DNA from: Gnetum montanum
Taxonomy: Eukaryota; Streptophyta; Gnetopsida; Gnetales; Gnetaceae
DNA: 64,000 nucleotides
Direction of reading: 5' to 3'
Assembly: GCA_015680685.1 (NCBI GenBank)
Contig: MNCI01002010.1
Coordinates: 62,001-126,000, forward strand
A program made the position numbers and the translations under genes. Shown here piece after piece: positions 1-10,531 of the stretch (position 1 is the stretch's first letter; every line of letters starts with the position of its first letter). Under the pieces are notes generated by a model. The model searched no databases. It was given only the letters and a program-made list of their open reading frames with translations, and was not told where the DNA came from.

Positions 1-2562
1 AAGTACTGTGAGTTATTGAAAATTTTCTATTTTGTTCAACTGCCTAGTCTATGTGGTCCTTATAATACCTACTTGTAACAAATAAAATTTTGCAAAAACA
101 TTTGAGCACAACTCCACAATCTACTCCTAATTTTCCCTAGAGAAAGAGATAGTTCCACAAGAAAAATAGAAATAGAGCAAGATTCAATGAAAATAAGCAG
201 AAAAGAAAAGAAAGTGAATTTGTGTAGACCTCAAATATTTAAACAAGGTAAAATGACTCGAGTAAACACTTCGCAATAAAGCTATCCCAAATTCAATATC
301 TACAAATTGTTCAAACATCCAAGGCTCAAACAACCAATATCTTCAAGACAATCCTATTATGCTACCAAAAATTGCTACGTAAACTACCACGTACGAGACT
401 CCGTTTTAACTAGATAATAGATGTTAACGATTGCATTCAAATAGAACCTTTAAAAGACTTGATAATTTCTGATTGAAATACCACAAGAATTCACTTTAAA
501 GATAAAAATAAGCTCTTCTGGTCCCATCAAAATACCAAAGATTCTCTGAACCCTCTCGACTACTGAATTGTTCAACGGCATGACTACAAATAGAGGCTCT
601 CTTACAACAATCGCAATAGCAGTTCCAACACATTGCACAATAATGAAATTTACTACTAAAATGCTCTTAAGGCTTTTAAACACAAGTGCTTCTATGGCAA
701 AATTTTAATAGAAATTTCTATCGGGAAACAAGAACAATAAGAGTAATCTAAAAATTCCAAAATTACTTGCCAAGGATGATACTCTCTAAACCACTAGCTA
801 AACAATTTAAAAAAAACAAAAAATGAAATGCATAACTCATAGGACCATGAAAAAGAGGCTGAAATATTTATTCTAGCAAGCCATCTTGCAAGCAATCGTC
901 ACAACTTCTTCTTTACAAAATTCTCTTCTCCCCAAGACTCACATTGTCTCCAAGTGAGAGCCCAAGTGCTAACTAGTAGCCTTCAATGTGTGATGTCTGA
1001 GACCTTCAAAAAGTTCCAATATGATGATATGTTCTTCACCCACCCCCCTCTTTTTATCTCTACCTTGAAGCCCTTTTATAGGTGTGAAACGTAGTTACAT
1101 AGGCAAAATATCTCACCTAACTTCTCTCCCAAGTGACTTGCCCAACAAGTTAGGGAGTATTTAACTTAGGAATTTAGGGAATAGATAAATATTGTTTATG
1201 AAAAATAATTCCAACAATTTCACATAATTGTTCTCAAGTATATCAATAATATTTGCTTTGTTCTAGGATTTGGAGGATGCTTATGGAGCTCTTAATGATT
1301 TAATAACAAGATGATAATACAAAATTTACCTTGGAATAAATGTTGTGGGTGCCTTATTCTTAAATATTTAGTGGATATGTAAAAATGATTGAAAAAATAA
1401 AATTTGAAACTTTAAGCCTGAATGCAAGGGTGTTAGACCTGGAACAGTTATCAAACATTTCAGAAATATCCTGCTCCTGTCCAGGATCGTTAGCAACCAC
1501 CACCGTGGGAGAAGGCTCAACAGCTGCACCCGACACCATTGCTATGTTTGGTTACTGGGAGAAAGATCTGGAAACGGACCTAATTCACTAGACGGATAGC
1601 CCTGGATCATAGGGTTTCGGTTGCATAAACTGTTTTATTTTGCCCAAAATTCGCTAGGGCTTCCTGCGTTTTCTCGTTTTTGTAAATCATTCCTCAAAAT
1701 TCTTGCCATTGATTTTAGGGTTTAGAGCAATCGCATCATAGATCTGCTGCTGCGGTAGAGCACCCTTTTGTTTGGTTTTTTAAAATTTACTGGCAAGGGT
1801 TCAGCGGCACGACATTCGTGTGGAGGTCTTGGTGACTCTGGTTGCCCTAGCATGGGTGGACAACATTGCTTATGGTTTTCTATTTTAATGCTAATGTTTG
1901 TTTTTCTGAGTTATATGGCACAACACACATTGGTGTCATTGGAGCTAGGTGAATCAACTATATAAAGCTTGAATTCGGATGTGAGTCCCTCTTCTTTGAA
2001 TTCGCATCCCTACAGAAGAAATTTCGGCACAATGCGGCCAGCAAAGATGCCGCTGATTTGAGTAAAAAGAACAGTTAATTATACACAAAACAGAAAAACA
2101 TTTCAGAGCAAAAACCCTTGCATTATTTTGCGTTAGGATTAACGCGATTCCTGTGATTTCTATAATGAAAAACTAGCATTCTTTTGGATTGTTTTTCTTT
2201 CCTCCATCTTTCTTCCATTGCGTACAAGGGCTAGAACTGTGTTTGCATTTTTTCCATGCCATAAAAAACATTATTCAAACCTTAGTATATTAACTTTGAT
2301 ATTTTCCTTGATACATCTATAAATGGGGATCGGCTCTTTTAGCTTTCCACTTGTTTTTCATCCTTCATTTTCCAAAGGAGCATGATGAATTTTCCTTATT
2401 ATTTGAAAAACTCTATCTTCCTTTAACAATTCTTCTTAAACATCAAAGTATTAAAATATTAATAAAGCACAACCAACATGTATATTTCTCTTGATTACCC
2501 TTTGTGACTTATTCATATTTTATCATCTTTGCTACTCCATGAAATGGCTAAATGTGTCAACA
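1..2562 (-). repeat. E3 3' LTR (partial, cut by window start)
   Basis: Base 1 corresponds to about 44238 of the right LTR, so roughly 223 bp lie outside the window. The LTR ends in tgtcaaca at 2562. The right copy starts tgttgg and ends caaca, giving a TGTTG/CAACA terminal inverted repeat. A minus-strand TATA box (TATAAAAG) lies at 1073-1080. Small indels and many substitutions separate the two copies, so the insertion is not recent. The short ORFs in it are not conserved genes. Confidence 0.85.
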
Positions 2563-2579
2563 TTTCTGCCCCCTTAAAA
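2563..2579 (-). other. E3 polypurine tract
   Basis: Directly inside the 3' LTR, the minus strand reads a purine-rich run (AAGGGGGCAGAAA). This is the expected plus-strand primer position for an element transcribed on the minus strand. Confidence 0.7.
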
Positions 2580-2758
2580 GCATGAAGAAATTTATGCCTC
2601 ATTTTGAAACTGAAACATACTAAAATTTTCATTGAATTTCTACATTCAAAAGAAATATTTCTATGAGGAAAATTCCCATTTAACATAAGGTGTGATGGGA
2701 CAAAAACCTCATTCCTAAGAAAAATAAAGAAACTCTACATCATCAAGTCCTTCATGGA

Positions 2759-3255
2759 CTATTCTTGGGATGGAAACTTAATTGTGCGGGCTACCCTAGT
2801 GGGAATCCTCATCTCTCTCATTGTTTCATAGGAGATTTCTGATGTGATGAAGGTATTCTTGTTTTTCTCTTGTTTGGTAGAGCTCTCACCTTGATCTACT
2901 TGAGCTTTCTCTTCAACATTTTCCTCATTTTCTTCTTGGGAAGAGCTCTTTTGTCCTTCTCCATTGAATCTTTCATTTTCCTCTCAAGAGACAAAAGCTT
3001 CTCCCCATCCCCATGATGACTCTTCATAAGTTGGTGGCTCTTCTTATTTTTTCTCTTCTTTGGAGAAATCTTGATATCGCCCCTAAACATTGGACTCAAT
3101 ATCCAAACCTCTAGTGAGAAAAGAAAATTCATCAGATAGCCAAGCCATAAAACGACATTCCTTTGGAGCTCCACAAGATCTAGCCTTTAGATAAGCCTTC
3201 AATACATGCTCAGGACAACATCCCATCACATATGGAATAAAAAGATTTCTCATTG
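2759..3255 (-). pseudogene. E3 pol C-terminal tail, broken by E1 insertion
   Basis: From the E1 junction at 3255 the minus strand reads a coding-like stretch (first part down to 3083). After frame changes it continues as a very acidic, Glu/Lys/Ser-rich tail that ends at a stop at 2759-2761, about 180 bp before the polypurine tract. By position it is the end of the E3 polyprotein downstream of integrase. It has no recognisable domain; such tails are poorly conserved. Its N-terminal continuation lies across E1 in the N gap. Confidence 0.45.
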
Positions 3256-4065
3256 TGTAACGACGGAAAACGTCGGCAGCTGGAAATACCGACCGAAATT
3301 CTGTGTACACAATTTTAACCACGGATCCGTGTGAGGGCTAAGCTAGAAAAACGAATCCGCGGTGCCCTGAACGGTCTTGTCGATCAGACAGGGACTTACG
3401 GGTCAGTAAAAAACGATGATGATTACGTGTTTTTAGCGTACTGCGATTTGATGCAAGAGATCGTAAAACGGACGGAAAACGACGTAAATGGATCGCTATG
3501 ACGATAACGCCAAAACGCCGAAAGGATGCCGATCGAAAGAGAAAGGTGTAATTCGCAAAAAGCAAAGATCTATAGAATGTATGTATGTTGTGTTACAATG
3601 GGAGAAAACCCCCAACAACTGGATACAAAAAATGAGCACAAAACAACAAGAAAACTGTTTGGACAGAAGTCCGATCTACCTCGTAGGCCAAAGCTTAGGT
3701 GCAGGAATGGTCAAGCTCTGAAGTCCGTCGATCTTTTGACCGATAGAACTTGCTAACTGGGCGAGACGACTCTGCAATTTCCATTCTGCTTCTTTGCTCC
3801 GGGTAGATCTACTGTTAGGGCTCAGGCATGCTGTGTTCTGTTCCTGCTAAAGGATGGTGTTTGCAGCGATTACTAAAAGGTTGCTCTTGTTTCTCTGTTC
3901 AAGGCGATAAGTGTTCCCTTGCTCAGAAAATGCTCTTGTCCTCTTGCTCTACTGCCAACAAAAAGAGATAAGTGCTCTGGTGCCCTGGTTTGATAACTTG
4001 TCTCCCCCCTTTTTTTTTTTGCTTACTGTTGAATCCCCCCTCTTTTGTATATGTGTCAGCCGGGG

Positions 4066-4073
4066 TATTTATA
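4066..4073 (-). promoter_or_regulatory. E1 LTR TATA box
   Basis: The minus strand reads TATAAATA followed by a C-rich stretch; the same site is at 20115-20122 in the 5' LTR. That copy would drive the genomic RNA, with a start about 30 nt downstream on the minus strand. Position within the LTR is as expected for a U3/R border. Confidence 0.65.
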
Positions 4074-4560
4074 GGCCGCGACACGCGCAACCCTAATGAT
4101 GTGGGCCCGAATGTCACGGATCCTGTTAACGTGACTCTTTTAAGTCGAACTGCGACTACGCACAACACGCTCGTTTGCGTGCTGTGCGTGTAAAGAGCAG
4201 GTCCATGCTAGGCATGTCTCGGCTGTGTCTGCGCTCATCTGCTTTGTGTTGCTTGTATGAGCGCAATCTTGGTGTAGCAACACGTGCTCAGTGTTGTTTT
4301 ACACTCATTACGCAACTGTGTGTGACGCAGTGTAAATGTAACACACACTCTCCACGCAGCGGCATGCGGTGCAGTGTACTCAAAGTGCAACTTACGCTCA
4401 TCACGCAGCTGTGCGTGACGAAACGTAATGAGCGCGTGCTTGCATTCTGACTTACGCACGAGCATGCATCACCATGTAACGCGCGTAAAGATCAGTTGTT
4501 TAGATGCTACGAGAACAAGTGCCAACCTGTCGTGTTTCTCTGGATTTACTTTTAATTGTC

Positions 4561-4880
4561 CTGGAGCTTATTACGCTCATCACGCTGCCGTGCGTGATGG
4601 AGCGTAAACTTGTCCTTTAGACAAATTCGGGGCGTGTTCAACTGTCTTGGAGCTTATCACGCTCATCACGCTGTCGTGTGTGATGGAGCGTAAACTTGTC
4701 CTTAGACAAACTCGCCCTTCACTGTCTCGGAGCCTATTACACTCATCACGCTGCCGTGCGTGACAGAGCGTAAACTTGTCCTTAAACAGATTTTGACCTT
4801 AACTGTCTTGGAGCCTATTACGCTCATCATGCTGCCGTGCGTGATAGAGCGTAAACTTGTCCTTGACAGATTTGAGGCAC
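4561..4880. repeat. Four tandem hairpin repeats in E1 U3
   Basis: Four units of about 80-85 bp start near 4561, 4646, 4726 and 4807. Each holds a near-perfect inverted repeat of about 15 bp per arm (TTACGCTCATCACGC and its complement with one bulged G) around a four-base loop. Unit spacers differ more than the arms. The same array is at 20610-20927 in the other LTR. Its place at the start of U3 suits an enhancer-like or structural role; that role is inferred. Confidence 0.8.
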
Positions 4881-4940
4881 GTTCTCGCTCAACTTACGAA
4901 TCTTCGCCTGAGTCCGACCCGTAATTTTCATGGTGTTTCA

Positions 4941-4957
4941 ATGGCCCCTCTTTGTTG
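4941..4957 (-). other. E1 polypurine tract
   Basis: The minus strand reads CAACAAAGAGGGGCCAT immediately before the 3' LTR. E2 has almost the same tract at 25256-25272, showing the two families are related. Confidence 0.8.
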
Positions 4958-5997
4958 ACGGTTAGAGGGCTTACCTGAAAAATGTTGACAAAGAATGCGA
5001 AACACCGGATTGGTAGAAGCAAGAACAACGTTCATCCATGACTACTCGAGTATTGCACCGTCCACATGGAAAATGAAGGTTGTCGAGTATGAGAGGTAAA
5101 GGGGCATAACTGGAAACAGGTTCGGGGAAGATGAAAACTGCGTATTTATTTATGTCAATAGGAATGCTTTCAGATGAGCGTAGCGCATCAATCTGAGATA
5201 TCTCTGTTACAAATTATAGCAGGAATGCGTGCAGAAGGAGCATTACGCATCACTTTCTGTGATGTCTCTGCTAGCGTGAGTACGGAAGACGAAGATTTTG
5301 CGTATGTGAATGCTGCGTATGGGGACTGGGTGGTGGGGAAGAAGGAAACAAGGATTAAAGGTAGATGCATGTCGGGAAGAAATGTGCAAAGATGAGTGGG
5401 TGGGCAAACCTGAGCAGCCATTTCAGCACGCTATTGTACTTCGCCGCTCAGATGGACGCACCTTTGAAAGACGTCCTTCAAGGTAAACAACCTGCAATCA
5501 CAAAAGAAAACAGAGGACGCCATTGCTTATGGACAAAGACGGGGTTCTTGGAGCCCATGTTGTTTGATGTTAGGTAGAGCCAATGTCTTGTCAAGAAAAA
5601 GCCGGAGAACTTAGGCGGCATCGCCAATCCTGATGACTCGGCCCTGCAGATCTTCGCCAAAAGGCATCAGACACAGTGCAGCCCATTGGTTGCACCAAGA
5701 ACCGGCCAGATGAATTTGAGAAGCCGGCGTCCGATAGCGATGATTGGCAGAGACTCGTGGAGCTGTGACCAACCAGGATTTGGTCGGGGCTCCCGCTAAC
5801 GAGGATAAACTCCCAGAGCTGCTACCATTGCGGCGGGCCGTGGTGGCAGCATCTCCGAGGGATCAGTAAGATGCCTCTGTATCCGAGGAATCAGCAAGAT
5901 ACCGGAGGGGTGGTGATGCTGGAACTATCTCAGCATCCCACCCTGTTGGCCATGCAACTATATCGGAGATGATCGCACTCGCTTAATGTGCATAAGT
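4958..5997. other. E1 3' non-coding region
   Basis: About 1 kb lies between the polypurine tract and the repeat array. Short open frames occur on both strands but none resembles a known protein or has a counterpart in E2. A short imperfect duplication (ccgaggaatcag-like) occurs near 5855-5915. I see no gene here. Confidence 0.5.
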
Positions 5998-6450
5998 CCC
6001 AGTTTTAAGTCCTGGTAGATTGCTGTTGCTGGTTTTAAGTCTCAGCAGACCATGGTCCTAGTTTAAAGTCCGGGCAGACCGAGAAGTGCTAGTTTTACAT
6101 CGTAGCGGACGGTGGTCAAGCTGGTTTAGGGTCTCAGCAGACCATGCTGTGGATGTCAATTTTACGTCATGACCCAGGGACAGATCTGTGCTGGTTTCAC
6201 GTCTCAGCAGATGGCTACTTACCTGTGCCAGTTTAGCGTCGTGGCGGACGCGTGCAAAAGGTGCGAGTTTTTCGTCTTGGTGGACCTGTACAACATTGCC
6301 AGTTTTACGTCGTAGCGGACGGTAACCCCTTGCCAGTTTAGCGTCGTGGCGGACGCGTGCAAAGCATGCCAGTTTACGTCGTAGCGGAAGTTTGATGTCA
6401 GTTTAACGTCCTAGCGGACGGTTGATGCCAGTTTAACGTCGTAGCGGACG
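5998..6450. repeat. Array of about 14 TTTA-arm-loop-arm units, E1 3' of integrase
   Basis: Units of about 25-45 bp follow the pattern pyrimidine-AGTTTTA, a 3-5 base arm, a loop of about 6 bases (often GTAGCG or CTCAGC), and the complementary arm. Examples are tttaacGTCctagcgGACgg, tttaGCGTCgtggcgGACGC and tttaggGTCTcagcAGACc. A minority of copies have a broken arm. E2 carries the homologous array at the same place (about 26318-26600). Confidence 0.75.
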
Positions 6451-6487
6451 TTAACCGTCATACCTGCTGTCGACACCGTCGTTGCTG

Positions 6488-7027
6488 CTAGATGAAGTAC
6501 CGCTTTAGATACACATGATTCATAGGATTTTCTAACTCGCTGCCATTGACGTCTGCCAATTTGAATGCTCCGTTGCTGTATGCGTCGGTTACCAAGAAAG
6601 GGCCTTCCCAGTTCGTAGAGAACTTGCCCGCTGGTTCACGCACAGCCTTTAGAACCAGGTCTCCTTTCTTGATCGGACGCTGCTGAAGGTTATGATGATG
6701 CTTTTGCCTTTGTCTCTCCTGATACTTTTCAATTGCCTCAAGCGCCTATATTTGCTTCTCTTCCAATGACTCCAAGTCCATTACCTGAGCCTTGGTGTGT
6801 TGAGCCTCATTTATAATGGTGGAGAGGACCATTCTCAGAGAAGGAATTTGCAACTCGAGAAGTAGCACCGCCTCAGATCCGTAAACCAGGCTATAGGGTG
6901 TACTACCTGTAATTGTTCTACACATAGTACGATACGCCCATAGCACATAGAGGATCTGTTCGTGCCACCGCCTTTTGTTGCCGTCGAGCATTTTCTTGAG
7001 TAAATTGATGATGATCTTGTTTGATGC
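6488..7027 (-). pseudogene. E1 integrase C-terminal part
   Basis: This continues the integrase frame after the stop at 7028-7030 to a terminal stop at 6488-6490. The start resembles the integrase segment just after the catalytic Glu, followed by WAYRT and PYSLVYGSEAV motifs typical of Ty3/gypsy integrases. After a further in-frame stop near 6746 comes a C-terminal region with GDLVLK and WEGPFLV motifs, the usual integrase C-terminal domain. No chromodomain follows, as expected for Tat-type elements. The array at 5998-6450 begins soon after. Confidence 0.75.
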
Positions 7028-8791
7028 TTAAGCTTGACCATTTGCCTGCGGGTAGTAAGGGGAGGAAAAGGACTGCCCGATGCCTAAGTTGTCACAGAAG
7101 GATTTGGTATCCACGCTACTAAACTGTGGCCCATTGTCGGTCACAATAGTCATCGAGAGATCAAACCGAGTTACAATGTTGTCCAAGATAAAATGGAAAA
7201 CCTGTTGGGATGTAATTTTCAGCAGGGGGACAGCCTCTACCCACTTCATGAAGTACTTGGTAGCGGTAATGATGAAGCTGTGTCCTGCGGAAGATTTTGG
7301 CGTGATGTGTCCTATAATGTCGAGTCCCCATCGTTGGAATGGCCATGTTATCTGTATCGTGTGCAACTCTGTTGGTGACACATGGATGAGATTTACATGA
7401 CATTGACACGTGTCACAGGTCTTAACCTTTGTCAAACAATCTCTTTCCATGCGTGGCCAGTAGTACCCTAGGCGACGGATTTTTAGGGCCATAGCCCATG
7501 GTGCTACGTGGCCACTGCACAGTCCCTCGTGAACCTCATTAACGATGTGTTGTGCTTGGTCTATGTTAACGCAGGTGAGCAACACACCATCAAAGGAGCG
7601 TCTACAGAGAGTACTATCTCCGATGATGACATAGTGCCTGGTGCGTTTACGGGTTGCGTCTTTTTGCGCGCGCGTTAAAGCAGCTGGTAACTCACCCTGT
7701 AAAAGATAAGATTTGATGTGATCGTACCACTCAGGCGTGCTTTCCTCGGTAAAAGAGGAGATTTTCGCCGTCTGAATGATAGGATCTGCGCAGTCTGTAA
7801 TCAATGCGGGGTAGGTGTGAAACAGGTGTGACGGTATGTGTAAAGCTAGAGTGGCAAGTGCATCGGCCAGCGTGTTGTCAGCCCGTGGGATGTGCTGGGC
7901 ATCGAAGGTCATAAATCGCTTCAGAAGATCTTTAGCCTGATCACAGTAGGGCTGCAAGTGCACCGCCTTGCAGGCGTAGACTCCAGTGATTTGACTTATG
8001 ACAAGCATCGAATCGCCCCTAACTGCCAGGTGTTGAACATCAAGTTTGCCTGCAGTTAGTAATCCCCTGAGGAGCCCCTCGTACTCTGCCACATTGTTCA
8101 TACATGGGAAGGTCAATCGATAAGCGTGTAGACGCACATCCTCAGGCGAGAGAGTAAGAACAGTAGCTGCACTGCCACCTCTGGCGGTTGAAGCTCCATC
8201 AAAATACAATGTTGCTTCGAGGCCTGCCGAAACAGGGCTTAAACTATGTACATGTTCATCAGGAAATTCCGGCTCTACGGTTGCATGGTTGTCAATTGGT
8301 GAAGTTGTTAACTGGTCGGCTATTGCTTGGCCCTTCGTAGATGACTGGCCAATGTAGTGGAGATTGAACTCCGCGGTGATAGCCTTCCAGCGAGCGATTT
8401 TTCTATTTTTGTGTAGACTATGCGTAATGGCCCTAAGGATGTTATTTTTACAAATGACATTAACCTGACTGCGAAAAAGGTAATGCCTGCATTTCTTGAG
8501 TGTAAAAACTAGTGCTAAGCAATTACGCTCAATGTCATTATACCTCGTCTCGTATGCGCATAGAGCGTAACTCAGATAGTAGATGGCCATTTCCGACCCA
8601 TCCTTCCTTTTCTGACAAAGCAACGCTGCTATTGCTATGTCCGAAGTGCCAAGGTAAATGAAGAATGGCAGGTCCCTTTGTGGCGGGAAAACCGTTGGCA
8701 GATGTTGCAGTTCCTGCATTAAACTGTCAAACGCACGCTGGCAATCGTTGATCCATTCAAAATTAACCCCCTTTTTCAGCAAGTGTTGCAT
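7028..8791 (-). CDS. E1 RNase H, archaeal-type RNase H and integrase (pol part)
   Basis: An open frame of 587 codons. Residues about 40-165 are the Ty3-type RNase H, whose first Asp (IYLGTSD) and TDH motif (ICKNN) are lost. Residues about 192-315 are an archaeal-type RNase H with all four acidic residues: D198 (YFDGAS), E238 (AEYEGL), D260 (RGDS), D310 (NTLADAL). Integrase follows with an HHCC zinc-binding segment (about 417-465) and core Asp residues D491 (WGLDII) and D552 (TDNGP). The frame stops exactly where the third catalytic residue, Glu in NGQAE, should be: TAA at 7028-7030. It is the middle of a longer polyprotein, so the Met is not a true start. Two RNase H domains in this order are the mark of the Tat lineage. 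Confidence 0.88.
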   Translation of the reverse strand: MQHLLKKGVNFEWINDCQRAFDSLMQELQHLPTVFPPQRDLPFFIYLGTSDIAIAALLCQKRKDGSEMAIYYLSYALCAYETRYNDIERNCLALVFTLKKCRHYLFRSQVNVICKNNILRAITHSLHKNRKIARWKAITAEFNLHYIGQSSTKGQAIADQLTTSPIDNHATVEPEFPDEHVHSLSPVSAGLEATLYFDGASTARGGSAATVLTLSPEDVRLHAYRLTFPCMNNVAEYEGLLRGLLTAGKLDVQHLAVRGDSMLVISQITGVYACKAVHLQPYCDQAKDLLKRFMTFDAQHIPRADNTLADALATLALHIPSHLFHTYPALITDCADPIIQTAKISSFTEESTPEWYDHIKSYLLQGELPAALTRAQKDATRKRTRHYVIIGDSTLCRRSFDGVLLTCVNIDQAQHIVNEVHEGLCSGHVAPWAMALKIRRLGYYWPRMERDCLTKVKTCDTCQCHVNLIHVSPTELHTIQITWPFQRWGLDIIGHITPKSSAGHSFIITATKYFMKWVEAVPLLKITSQQVFHFILDNIVTRFDLSMTIVTDNGPQFSSVDTKSFCDNLGIGQSFSSPYYPQANGQA

Positions 8792-9967
8792 GGGATGTAA
8801 TTTGTCGGTTAACCTTGCAATGAACCTGCGTATAAACTATAAGTGGCCATGTAACCCGCGTAGTTGCTTAAAGTCTGTGGGAGGCTTTAATGTGACAATG
8901 GCTTTGACCTTATCAGGGTCAACTCGTATGCCGGTTTCCAATACCACAAACCCCAACATGCATCCGGTTTTGACTCCGAATACGCACTTCTTTGGGTTAA
9001 GCCAGAGCTCGTGCGTGGAGCATCTCTTAAGGACTAACTCCAGGTCCTCTGAATGATCTTCCGACTTCAAAGACTTCACAGCTATGTCGTCCACATAATC
9101 ATTCAGCCTTCCTAGGAGGTAATCGCTAAAGATGTATGTCATGGCTCGTTGATACGTCGCTCCGGCGTTCTTCAGACCGAAAGGCATCATGGTATAGCAA
9201 AATGTTCCCCAGGGTGTCATGAATGTGGTCATCAATTGGTGTTCTGGGTTAATGAGAATCTGATTATAGCCTGAAAAGCCATCCATGAAGGATAGAAGCG
9301 CATGCCCAGCTGTCGTATCCACTAGCTGGTCGATACTCGGTAGTGGGAAATTATCCTTGATTGTGGCCTTGTTCAAATCCCGGAAGTCTATGCATATGCG
9401 TATACCCCTAGTCTTCTTCAACATGACCACAATGTTAGATACCCAGTCCGAATAATCGACAGCGCGGATGAAACCAGCCCGATATAGTTTGGTGATTTCA
9501 TCATGCACTGCTAGCGGAATCTCTGGTTTGATCTTGCGTGCCTTTTGCCTAACTAGTTTGATCTGTGGGTCGAGGATAATGTTATGCTGGATTAGTCTAG
9601 GATCTAACCCAGACATATCCTCATATGACTATGCAAAGACAGTGATATTGTCTTGCAGGACCTGTTGTATTGCGTTGTGCATCCTCTCGTCTAGCAAAGA
9701 ACTAACCTTAAGTGTTTTGGTCTCACCCCTATGCGTAACGATAGGGACCTCACTAAGGGGGTCCTCAGTTATGTCTCCAGCCTCCAGGTCTAGCGTGCGC
9801 ATCGACTGTTCTGGCCATTCTGGGGACGTCTCTGATGTAGCTATAGTTACACCTGCTAAAGGGGGGCTAACGTCTACTAACACGGAGTCAAATTGCCTAA
9901 CTAAGTGCCCGTATGGGCCTGTCAAAATTAGAGGTGCCGAAACCATGGCGTCCATCCTCCGTCTGTC
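8792..9967 (-). CDS. E1 reverse transcriptase (pol part, one in-frame stop)
   Basis: The RT frame is open from 9616 to 8837, with the palm motifs FMDGFSGYNQI, MPFGLKNAGATYQ and the YVDD box (LNDYVDDIAV). An upstream segment (9988-9629) in the same frame is separated only by a TAG at 9629-9631, at the place where E2 has Trp in FAWSY. So a single TGG to TAG change breaks the frame. Near 8830 another break leads into the RNase H frame. A candidate splice acceptor (TTTTGCAG on the minus strand) ends at 9968, just upstream of conserved coding, so RT may be joined to gag-protease by splicing. Confidence 0.85.
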
Positions 9968-10098
9968 CTGCAAAACCAGCAAGTGCATAAATGGTTAGGA
10001 GACAAGTGACGGGATGTCACCAGACGTGGCATGCTAACTGAAATATTGAATATTGTGGACAACGCTTGTAATCAATGTAACCCGATTACGAGGTGATA

Positions 10099-10130
10099 AG
10101 ATGTGGTAGTTTAACGTCATTTCGGACAAT
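10099..10130. repeat. Single arm-loop-arm unit upstream of the plus-strand gene (E1)
   Basis: One copy, ggtagtttaacgtcatttcg followed by gaca, has the same TTTAAC-GTC...GAC layout as the arrays. It lies between the RT start and the plus-strand promoter, where E2 has four related copies (30226-30350). Confidence 0.5.
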
Positions 10131-10223
10131 GGAGTGTGCGATATCAACCGAATTAATGCCGGATTTTTGGATTCCATTTCAGGAAAGTTCTGCTTAAATT
10201 TGGGATCAAGTCGGCGATCCGCA

Positions 10224-10235
10224 CATATAAATAGG
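10224..10235 (+). promoter_or_regulatory. TATA box of the E1 plus-strand gene
   Basis: The plus strand reads catataaatagg, a good plant TATA box, about 185 nt before the first ATG (10410). The likely leader between them is purine-rich. E2 has ctatataaacg at 30554-30564 in the matching place, though the surrounding sequence has diverged. Confidence 0.6.
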
Positions 10236-10409
10236 TGGTTTTTTTGAAGAAAACGGTTGTTGGCTATCTGGATTTGAATTTACAAGGAAGAGCAGAGAAA
10301 GAAGCAGAGTAGAGAGGAGAAAGAGCGACGAGACGGAAGAGCGGAGGACTAGGGTGGGTAAGTCTCGCTAGTATCTGTAAGCAAGCCGTAAAGAAACCCT
10401 GCAACTATC

Positions 10410-10531
10410 ATGATGGCTCCGAAGGCAAAGAAACAGAATGCGAAATTGGCGAAAATCGACGAAGTGCAGGCGGGCCTGAACCGTGTTTCGCAGGCGTTGA
10501 TTGATGTCTGCGACCCGACGCCTCTCAACCG
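10410..10531 (+). CDS. E1 antisense gene, exon 1
   Basis: It starts at ATGATG and encodes about 40 residues that open with a Lys-rich stretch (MMAPKAKKQ). The donor is gtaggc at 10532. The last codon is split two bases plus one, the same phase as exon 1 of the E2 gene (30814-30944), which also begins with a short Lys-containing N-terminus. Little else is conserved in this exon. Confidence 0.55.

Larger units (their letters stand above)
3256..4940 (-). repeat. E1 3' LTR
   Basis: It begins tgtaacgacgg and ends gtgtttca, bounded on the inside by the polypurine tract. It is 1685 bp and closely matches 19307-20927. In minus orientation U3 runs from 4940 to about 4040, with tandem hairpin repeats near its start, a TATA box at 4066-4073, and R-U5 from there to 3256. 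GCGTAA/TTACGC motifs are very dense. Confidence 0.9.

Noticed and set aside
1385-1965. Plus-strand ORFs of 60-70 codons in the E3 LTR
   Set aside because: The matching part of the other LTR has stops and changes that do not preserve them.
3338-3756. Short open frames repeated at 3338-3756 and 19389-19807
   Set aside because: They are the two copies of the E1 LTR; similarity is due to LTR duplication, with no coding signal.
4561-6450. CRISPR-like array
   Set aside because: The repeats are palindromic or minisatellite-like, spacers are similar to each other, and the setting is a eukaryotic retrotransposon.
7080-9056. Plus-strand open frames opposite E1 pol
   Set aside because: They are shadows of the well-supported minus-strand pol frames.
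9468-9998. Plus-strand 176-codon ORF just before the antisense gene
   Set aside because: It is opposite conserved RT coding, upstream of the TATA box, and without homologous frame in E2.
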